DNA of 7,473 nucleotides. It comes from Bacteroidales bacterium UBA3663. Lineage in GTDB: Bacteria > Bacteroidota > Bacteroidia > Bacteroidales > UBA3663. How positions within the stretch are numbered: the first letter of the stretch is position 1; each line of letters begins with the position of its first letter. Both the position numbers and the translations under genes were made by a program. Where the stretch lies: the NCBI GenBank assembly GCA_002373755.1, contig DFJU01000023.1, positions 1-7,473 on the forward strand. Reading direction: 5' to 3'. The notes below the pieces were generated by a model. That model saw nothing but the letters and a program-made list of their open reading frames with translations, had not been told where the DNA came from and did no database searches. Below, in pieces: positions 1 to 4,788 of this stretch.

Positions 1-184
1 CACCTCGAACGTGCTCCAGTGGTTCACCGAGGGCGGCATCAAGGTGAGCGTCCGTCCTTCGGGCACCGAGCCGAAAATCAAGTTCTACTGCGAGGTTCCC
101 GCCCCATTCGACGGCGACTATGACAAGGCCGGCGCATTGGCCGACGAGAAGCTGAAGCTCATCTGCGCTTCGCTTGGCATCTGA
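1..184 (+). CDS. Phosphoglucomutase/phosphomannomutase, C-terminal fragment
   Basis: This is the last 60 residues of a protein whose 5' part lies outside the window; the reading frame begins at base 2 and ends with TGA at 182-184. It contains RPSGTEPKIKFY (fragment residues 18-29), the C-terminal phosphate-binding loop that is diagnostic of the alpha-D-phosphohexomutase superfamily. In this family the loop in domain 4 grips the phosphate of the sugar-phosphate substrate while a serine in domain 1, not visible here, carries the transferred phosphate. The enzyme interconverts hexose 1- and 6-phosphates in the cytoplasm, feeding glycogen, nucleotide-sugar and cell-wall synthesis. The loop is intact and the C-terminus looks normal, so nothing suggests a pseudogene. 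Whether glucose, mannose or glucosamine phosphate is preferred cannot be told from this fragment. A terminator lies about 70 bases downstream, so this is the last gene of its transcript. Confidence 0.93.
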   Translation, partial: TSNVLQWFTEGGIKVSVRPSGTEPKIKFYCEVPAPFDGDYDKAGALADEKLKLICASLGI

Positions 185-250
185 TTAAATCGACATTAAA
201 AAATAAGTTAAATAGAGGAAATTCACTTCTGTTTAATCCAACTATTTCGG

Positions 251-283
251 AGCGGTTCGTCGTGAGGCGAGCCGCTTTTTATT
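251..283 (+). terminator. Intrinsic terminator of the phosphohexomutase gene
   Basis: The arm AGCGGTTCG (251-259) pairs with CGAGCCGCT (268-276) over nine pairs, one of them G-U, around an eight-base loop, and the 3' arm runs directly into TTTTTATT. This is a textbook Rho-independent terminator 67 bases after the stop codon. A weaker AT-rich hairpin of about 12 pairs with several G-U wobbles (207-218 with 226-237, loop AAATTCA) lies between the stop codon and the terminator. It lacks a T-run and is probably just 3'UTR structure. Confidence 0.9.
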
Positions 284-629
284 AACTGCCTATTTTCTAA
301 GGATTAGCCACGGGCAATACTCTTTTCCTTCAAATTTTGCACTCAAAAACTGCACTTTTCCATTTTTTTAGGCGCGAAACAATAAAAAACGGACAATAAG
401 ACATTGGACAAACATTTTTCAGCCCGATTTCACAAAAATTTCTGAAGGGCATAAAGACGCTGGCAAATTCCTTCCCAGTGGGCATCAATTTTTAAGCAAG
501 TCAATTTACCTTCCGACGGACTTTCGGGTTTGTCGGAAGTTTTTTGATATACCGACCGGCCATTGGCAGCTGTTTTGCAAATTTATAAGCAAAAAATACA
601 ATCCGCGACTCCACCCGAGCCCTTATTGA
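284..629. other. Long intergenic segment with no recognisable gene
   Basis: No convincing reading frame exists here on either strand. The segment is AT-rich with several A and T runs, unlike the GC-rich genes around it. Its only strong structure is the terminator-like hairpin at 510-545, listed separately. A short possible stem is GCTGG/CCAGT near 469-493. I do not recognise a tRNA, a riboswitch, 6S RNA or another named RNA. A near-match to the Bacteroidota -7 box, AAATTTTG at 332-339, has no clear -33 partner. If it were used, a transcript of roughly 200 bases would end at the 545 terminator. This is a speculative small-RNA candidate only. Confidence 0.4.
510..545 (+). terminator. Orphan intrinsic terminator-like hairpin
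   Basis: CTTCCGAC (510-517) pairs perfectly with GTCGGAAG (532-539), followed by six T residues (540-545). The 14-base loop can fold further through G-U, A-T and C-G pairs (518-522 with 527-531) onto a TTCG tetraloop, giving one long stem-loop. It points in the + direction, yet the preceding gene already has its own terminator 230 bases upstream and no gene lies between. It may end a small RNA, act as an attenuator for a promoter further upstream of the transporter, or serve as a back-up terminator. Confidence 0.75.
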
Positions 630-631
630 GT

Positions 632-639
632 TAACTTTG
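632..639 (+). promoter_or_regulatory. Candidate sigma-ABfr -7 box upstream of the DASS transporter
   Basis: TAACTTTG matches the Bacteroidota -7 consensus TAnnTTTG exactly, 90 bases before the transporter ATG and downstream of the orphan terminator. Transcription would begin about five to seven bases further on, giving a leader of roughly 85 bases. No TTTG is visible at the expected -33 distance (near 608-612), so the assignment rests on the -7 box and its position. Confidence 0.5.
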
Positions 640-650
640 CAGCCGCTCGA

Positions 651-687
651 CGGGGACGGGTCGGAAAATCGGCCGTAAAAAGCCCCG
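651..687 (+). promoter_or_regulatory. Foldable 5' leader of the transporter mRNA
   Basis: CGGGG (651-655) can pair with CCCCG (683-687), enclosing an inner stem made from GGTCGG and TCGGCC around an AAAA loop (about 659-674). The structure would sit at the very 5' end of the transcript predicted from the 632-639 box. From there to the start codon the leader is A-rich and unstructured. It resembles no riboswitch class I know. It may only stabilise the mRNA. Confidence 0.3.
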
Positions 688-729
688 AAAGTGCGCTAAA
701 AAACTACACAAAATCCACATTATTCCACC

Positions 730-2217
730 ATGTTCAAGAGTTTTCAGGGCATCAATTTTGTCAACTCCTACCAGAAGAAGAAACTCAAGACGCGCTTCCA
801 GATGTCGGGCTACATCAAAGCCCTCATCGCAGCCATTGTCGCCATCATCATCGCACTGCTCCCCACCGAGGCTTTCGGCATCGAGGGACTGAATCCGGTG
901 CAGCACCGCGTAATCGCCATTTTCGTCTTTGCCGCCATCATGTGGCTCACCGAGGCAATCCCGTCGTGGTGTACGTCGGTGCTTATCATCGTGGTGATGC
1001 TCTGCACGATTTCAAACAAGGGACTCACGCCGATGATGGGCGTTGAAGGTGCGACCTACGTGCCCTACAAGAACATCATGGCCTGCTTTGCCGACCCGAC
1101 AATCCTGCTGTTCATCGGCGGATTCATATTGGCCGTCGCGCTCACAAAGGCTGGCATCGATGTGGTGTTGGCCAAGAAGCTGCTCGCCCCGTTCGGCACA
1201 AAGCCGTCGAGGGTGCTGCTGGGCTTCATCCTGGTGACGGCAACATTCTCGGCCTTCGTGAGCAACACCGCAACCGCAGCCATGATGCTTGCCTTCCTTG
1301 CGCCGGTGATGCGACAGATGCCTGAGGGCAGCAAAGACCGCGTAGCACTGGCATTGGCCATACCGCTCGGCGCAAACATCGGCGGCATTGCAACGCCTAT
1401 CGGCACTCCTCCGAACACCATCGTGCTGGGCTATCTGAACGAGACGCTCGGCCTCTCGATCGGCTTCGGCGAATGGATGGTGAAGATGGTGCCGTTCGTG
1501 GCATTGCTGCTCATCATCGGCTGGGTGCTGCTGCGCATGATGTTCCCGTTCCAGCAGAAGGAAATCAAGCTGGTGATTGAAGGCGAGATGCACTGGACCT
1601 ACAAGACGTGGATTGTCATCATCACATTCATCGCGACCATCTTCCTGTGGTGCTTCGGCGATGTGGTTGACCTCGGCCTCAACTCCAACATCGTGGCTCT
1701 GATTCCGGTGGCAGCCTTCGCCGTGACCGGCGTGATCGACAAGCGCGACCTGGAGGAAATCAACTGGTCGGTGCTCTGGATGGTGGCCGGCGGATTCGCA
1801 TTGGGCGTTGCGCTCAACACCACAGGACTGTCGAAGGTGCTTGTCGATTCGATTCCGTTCGACCAATGGAGCCCGCTGCTCGTCATGATCATCGCATCGC
1901 TCGTATGCTTCGGCTTCTCGAACTTCATCAGCCACTCGGCAGCCGCGTCGTTGCTCGTGCCAGTGCTTGGCGTGGTGGCAGGCGCGATGGCCAACAGCGG
2001 CGTGATTGACGACGGCGGCGTGGCCCAGATGCTGCTCTGCGTGGCCATTGCAGCCAGCGTGTCGATGATTCTGCCGATTTCGACGCCACCTAACGCCATC
2101 GCCCATTCGACAGGTTTCATCCAGCAGAGCGAGATGATGAAGGTCGGCATCATTGTGGGCATCGTCGGCCTTGTGCTCGGCCTCGTATGGGTCAAGCTGC
2201 CGTTCATCTTCGGATAA
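730..2217 (+). CDS. SLC13/DASS family sodium-coupled anion symporter
   Basis: This 495-residue inner-membrane protein belongs to the divalent anion:Na+ symporter family, whose members import dicarboxylates, citrate or sulfate with sodium. It shows the family's inverted-repeat plan. The first half has SNTATAAMM (178-186) and GTPPNT (225-230). The second half has INWSVLWMVAGGFALG (344-359), SHSAAASLL (401-409) and STPPNAIAHSTG (451-462). Hydrophobic segments run throughout, starting near residue 29, and the length fits the family. The first half keeps the sodium/substrate motif Ser-Asn-Thr, but the second reads Ser-His-Ser, replacing an Asn and a Thr that contact sodium and substrate in characterised members such as VcINDY. 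The substrate is therefore uncertain. The ATG at 730 has no Shine-Dalgarno site, as is usual in this phylum. An alternative ATG at 802 (residue 25) would remove only a basic cytoplasmic tail. A Porin_O_P gene follows 95 bases downstream on the same strand with no terminator between, suggesting cotranscription. Confidence 0.92.
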   Translation: MFKSFQGINFVNSYQKKKLKTRFQMSGYIKALIAAIVAIIIALLPTEAFGIEGLNPVQHRVIAIFVFAAIMWLTEAIPSWCTSVLIIVVMLCTISNKGLTPMMGVEGATYVPYKNIMACFADPTILLFIGGFILAVALTKAGIDVVLAKKLLAPFGTKPSRVLLGFILVTATFSAFVSNTATAAMMLAFLAPVMRQMPEGSKDRVALALAIPLGANIGGIATPIGTPPNTIVLGYLNETLGLSIGFGEWMVKMVPFVALLLIIGWVLLRMMFPFQQKEIKLVIEGEMHWTYKTWIVIITFIATIFLWCFGDVVDLGLNSNIVALIPVAAFAVTGVIDKRDLEEINWSVLWMVAGGFALGVALNTTGLSKVLVDSIPFDQWSPLLVMIIASLVCFGFSNFISHSAAASLLVPVLGVVAGAMANSGVIDDGGVAQMLLCVAIAASVSMILPISTPPNAIAHSTGFIQQSEMMKVGIIVGIVGLVLGLVWVKLPFIFG

Positions 2218-2312
2218 AAAATCCGCGTAGCAGAACATCAGAGACAAAAAACAATTGGCCTACAAACGCCTCCCCCCGGAGAGGTCTGAATGGGGTCTTA
2301 ATAACAATAACA

Positions 2313-3332
2313 ATGAAGAAAATTCTTGCAATTGCAGCATTTGCTGCCGCTGTGCTTTCGGCCAATGCTGCCGAACCAGCAAACAACGAGGTCGAATACG
2401 GCCGCAACATCACCGACTACGTGAGCAAGCCGAAGTTCGGCGGCTACTACATCGGCAAATACAGTTACAGCGACCAGGACAACGCCCACGGCGGCACCGG
2501 ACTTTCGCAGCGCCTCATCCGCCTCTACGTGGACGGCACCATCCTGAACGACTTCAAGTACCGCATCCAGGTGCAGACCAACAACGGTTCGTTCCACATG
2601 AAGGACGTCTTCGTCGAGTGGCAGAAATACAAGTTCGCCATGGTCAAGGTCGGCCAGTTCAAGCGTGCCTTCGGCTTCGAGAACCCGATGAACCCTTGGG
2701 ACATCTCGACGGGCGACTACTCATACTTCACCAAGAAGCTGACCGGCGACTACAAGGGCGACACTTGGGGCGGCGGCGGCCGTGACCAGGGCATCCAGGT
2801 GCAGGGCGACTTCCTGAAGGTCGGACAGGACAACCACAACCTCATCCATTATCAGGTGGGCGTGTGGAACGGCGAGGGCATCAACAAGAGCGATGCCGAC
2901 GGCAAGCGTGACTACATCGGCACAATCCAGTTCCAACCCATCAAGGGACTCATGATCGGTGCTTTCGGCTGGACTGGCGAGACTGCCGGCGAGAACCGCG
3001 ACAAGTACGCTTTCGGCGTGAAGTACGACAACAAGGAGGGCTGGAGCCTGCGCGGCGAGTGGGGTCACAGCCACTACACGAGCGGCAACGACGATGTCTG
3101 GTACATCGTGGGCGGAATGCCACTGAACGACTGGTTCAAAATCAGCGCACAGTATCAGACCTACCGCAACGGCAAGTCGTGGGAGAATGCGCAGTGCACC
3201 TACTCGCTCATTCCTGAGTTCCAGCTGCACAAGAACCTGAAGTTCCAGATTCAGTACAACTACAACGACTTCCGCGCCTCAGCCGACAAGCATTTCAACG
3301 AAATCTGGGGCGAACTCTATTTCCGATTCTGA
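2313..3332 (+). CDS. Porin_O_P family outer-membrane porin (OprO/OprP-like)
   Basis: This 339-residue precursor starts with a clear Sec signal peptide: MKK, a hydrophobic Ala/Leu/Ile core, and a probable cleavage after ANA at residue 19. The frame stays open further upstream to 2187, but the signal peptide and the A-rich AATAACAATAACA just before it fix the start at 2313. The mature protein has alternating aromatic/polar strands typical of a beta-barrel and ends in YFRF, an aromatic C-terminus recognised by the barrel assembly machinery. Family-like segments include RLIRLYVDGTI (68-78), VKVGQFKRAFGFENP (111-125), GRDQGIQVQG (156-165) and YQVGVWNGEG (180-189). The Pfam Porin_O_P family is named for phosphate/polyphosphate porins of Pseudomonas, but Bacteroidota members are numerous and mostly uncharacterised, so phosphate is not implied. 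Following a DASS symporter, it probably admits that symporter's anion through the outer membrane. It has a single cysteine (residue 295). Confidence 0.9.
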   Translation: MKKILAIAAFAAAVLSANAAEPANNEVEYGRNITDYVSKPKFGGYYIGKYSYSDQDNAHGGTGLSQRLIRLYVDGTILNDFKYRIQVQTNNGSFHMKDVFVEWQKYKFAMVKVGQFKRAFGFENPMNPWDISTGDYSYFTKKLTGDYKGDTWGGGGRDQGIQVQGDFLKVGQDNHNLIHYQVGVWNGEGINKSDADGKRDYIGTIQFQPIKGLMIGAFGWTGETAGENRDKYAFGVKYDNKEGWSLRGEWGHSHYTSGNDDVWYIVGGMPLNDWFKISAQYQTYRNGKSWENAQCTYSLIPEFQLHKNLKFQIQYNYNDFRASADKHFNEIWGELYFRF

Positions 3333-3357
3333 TTGGCGGCCAATGGCTCAACCACAC

Positions 3358-3407
3358 AAAAACGAACGGGAGGCATCCGACACAATGGATGCCTCCCGTC
3401 TTCGTTT
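3358..3407. terminator. Bidirectional terminator between convergent genes
   Basis: ACGGGAGGCATCC (3366-3378) pairs perfectly over 13 bases with GGATGCCTCCCGT (3387-3399) around an eight-base loop. After a two-base bulge (3400-3401) the stem continues with AAACGA against TCGTTT (3360-3365 with 3402-3407). Read on the - strand the stem is followed by a T-rich tail (complement of 3354-3362); read on the + strand its end is TTCGTTT. It lies between the stop codons of the porin (+) and the ATPase (-), so it can serve both. Two smaller inverted repeats flank it: ATTGG-CGG-CCAAT at 3332-3344, overlapping the porin stop codon, and CCAACC-ATGC-GGTTGG at 3408-3423. Confidence 0.85.
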
Positions 3408-3450
3408 CCAACCATGCGGTTGGAGCAGCTACGACATCGGCCGAAAAGAA

Positions 3451-4575
3451 TCAGGACAGACGACGCAGCCAAGACACAAAGAACGGGTCGTACAACCGGC
3501 AGCCTTGCTCCGTACGGCACACGACGTCGTTCTCGACCAAACCCTTCAATGCCGTCGATACCGTGCTGGCTGCCTTCAAACGGTATTTCTGAATGAATGC
3601 AGCAGAATTCACCTCGGCCACGATGCCCTCCAACGCGATTGCCTTGATGACACGCCGCACCGTAGGCGTATAGCTATTATACTGCATTTCGTAAAACGAA
3701 CTGTTGTCCATGACCAACGAGTGGAACGCGACATCCAACTGGTTCATATCAATGTTTCCGACGTATGAATAAAGCTCCTTCAGCAATGCCTGCACGTACC
3801 ACGTATGACCATAGACGCGGGCATAAAGCGCATGGAAGACATCGCCCGGCAATGTCCTGTCCTGCTTCACGAAGAAAGCCGAGGCAAATTCGTAATACGC
3901 GGATTCAGGGATATTGGCCAACGTCGCACTACGCGTACTTCTGTAAAATGGACGACCGGCATCGTTGAACATCAGTTCGAGCATATGACGCTGGCTGCCG
4001 GCAAAAATGAACTTCACATTGGGCATAAACTGAATCTGACTGCGCAAAAGGGCTTCTGTACCCTTCTCCGGATACTCTGCGATACGTTGGAACTCGTCGA
4101 TTGCGATATAGCATGTCTTTTCGCTCTCGCGCAGGTAATCACAAATCTCCTTCAATGTCGTTTCCTGATTCTCGACATTTACGTCAAGGCTGATTTTCGG
4201 CGCACCACTCTGCTCATCGAAGACCAAAGTCGGACGGCAACTCTTCACGACATCTGTCACGTGTTTCAGTGCCTTTTGCCAGTCGTTGTCGAGCGTTCCC
4301 AACACTGCGCCACCAAGCATCTGGACAAAATCGTTCAGACATTGAGTGCCCATGATGTCGATATAATATGTATTGATTTCGGGATGCTGCTCTCGCAACA
4401 GATAAAAGGCATTTTTTATCAGCCCAGTCTTACCGATACGACGTGGAGCTACCAGCGTGATGCTCCACCCGTTATACAAATTGCGGAGCAGATCTTCGGT
4501 CTCCTGCTTTCGGTCGCAGAAATAATCTGGACTAAGATATTCCGAAATCAAAAACGGATTATTTGGCTTAATCAT
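3451..4575 (-). CDS. AAA/STAND-type ATPase (ATPase_2-like), function unknown
   Basis: This 374-residue cytoplasmic protein has the features of the ATPase_2 (archaeal-type, MNS-clade STAND) family common in Bacteroidales. It opens with the family's NPF motif (residues 6-8). A degenerate but typical Walker A, APRRIGKT, is at 43-50 (Lys49 and Thr50 for the phosphates), and the Walker B is CYIAIDEFQ at 155-163 (Asp160, Glu161). A sensor-like strand KFIFAGSQ lies at 188-195 and the family-like GHTWYVQAL at 256-264. A winged-helix-like C-terminus (about 300-360) ends in LYDPFFVSWLRR (361-372), matching the usual DPFF-x-W closing motif. Length and motifs look complete, so an intact gene is likely. 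Proposed roles for such proteins include regulation, mobile-element maintenance and defence, but none can be assigned here. It is transcribed alone, between a bidirectional terminator and a probable private promoter. Sampled 60-base blocks range from 43 to 60% GC, against 63% in a block of the DASS gene, hinting at a different history. Confidence 0.88.
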   Translation of the reverse strand: MIKPNNPFLISEYLSPDYFCDRKQETEDLLRNLYNGWSITLVAPRRIGKTGLIKNAFYLLREQHPEINTYYIDIMGTQCLNDFVQMLGGAVLGTLDNDWQKALKHVTDVVKSCRPTLVFDEQSGAPKISLDVNVENQETTLKEICDYLRESEKTCYIAIDEFQRIAEYPEKGTEALLRSQIQFMPNVKFIFAGSQRHMLELMFNDAGRPFYRSTRSATLANIPESAYYEFASAFFVKQDRTLPGDVFHALYARVYGHTWYVQALLKELYSYVGNIDMNQLDVAFHSLVMDNSSFYEMQYNSYTPTVRRVIKAIALEGIVAEVNSAAFIQKYRLKAASTVSTALKGLVENDVVCRTEQGCRLYDPFFVSWLRRLS

Positions 4576-4592
4576 ACGGCTTTATTTTTTCG

Positions 4593-4625
4593 CAAATGTA
4601 AACGAATTTTCTACAATTCACCGAA
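4593..4625 (-). promoter_or_regulatory. Candidate promoter of the ATPase gene
   Basis: On the - strand TACATTTG (4600-4593) matches the Bacteroidota -7 consensus TAnnTTTG exactly. TTCG (4625-4622), one base away from the -33 TTTG element, lies 21 bases further upstream, close to the usual spacing. Transcription would start near 4587, leaving a very short leader of about a dozen bases before the ATG at 4575. The leader is T/A-rich and has no Shine-Dalgarno site. Confidence 0.5.
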
Positions 4626-4664
4626 TCTGGCATCTTTTTCCGACCTTTTCCCTTCCAATTCGCT

Positions 4665-4700
4665 CAATTACGTAATTTACGTAACGCAATTTACGTAACG
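4665..4700. repeat. Triple TTACGTAA palindrome array with 14-base direct repeat
   Basis: The eight-base palindrome TTACGTAA occurs three times (4668-4675, 4677-4684, 4691-4698). The last two sit inside a perfect 13-base direct repeat, AATTTACGTAACG, at 4674-4686 and 4688-4700; the first copy, CAATTACGTAA, is a shorter variant. The array lies about 90-125 bases upstream of the ATPase start codon, behind its candidate promoter, and just beyond the terminator of the lipoprotein operon. Palindromes in phased direct repeats suggest a binding site for a dimeric regulator, but a remnant of a mobile-element end is equally possible. Confidence 0.7.
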
Positions 4701-4726
4701 ACGACGCCATTGGACATGACTACGCG

Positions 4727-4764
4727 AAAAAAAAGAAACCACCTCCGCAGTGGGAAGTGGTTTC
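4727..4764 (-). terminator. Strong intrinsic terminator of the receptor/lipoprotein operon
   Basis: Read on the - strand, GAAACCACTTCC (4764-4753) pairs with GGAGGTGGTTTC (4746-4735) over 12 bases with one G-U pair, around the six-base loop CACTGC, and runs straight into eight T residues (4734-4727). It begins 24 bases after the lipoprotein stop codon, making that gene the last of its operon. Confidence 0.93.
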
Positions 4765-4788
4765 CGTTGTTTTTCCGTCGTCGGCCGA

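Noticed and set aside
578..585. CAAATTTA, a - strand match to the TAnnTTTG promoter box
   Set aside because: It lies in an AT-rich stretch, has no -33 partner at the right distance and would point towards no gene.
1012..2247. Long open frame of 411 codons on the - strand opposite the DASS gene
   Set aside because: Its product is full of His, Asp, Glu, Cys and Arg with no recognisable domain, as expected from the antisense of GC-rich membrane-protein codons. The + strand frame has complete family motifs.
2269..2284. Short C-rich hairpin between the transporter and porin genes
   Set aside because: Only four pairs (CTCC/GGAG around CCCC) form and no T-run follows, so it is not a convincing terminator or attenuator.
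2187..2312. N-terminal extension of the porin frame upstream of 2313
   Set aside because: It overlaps the end of the transporter gene and would bury the clear signal peptide that starts at 2313.
3805..4698. Open frame of 297 codons on the + strand opposite the ATPase gene
   Set aside because: No domain or sensible composition is visible, and the - strand encodes a complete NTPase with Walker A and B. It is a shadow of that gene.
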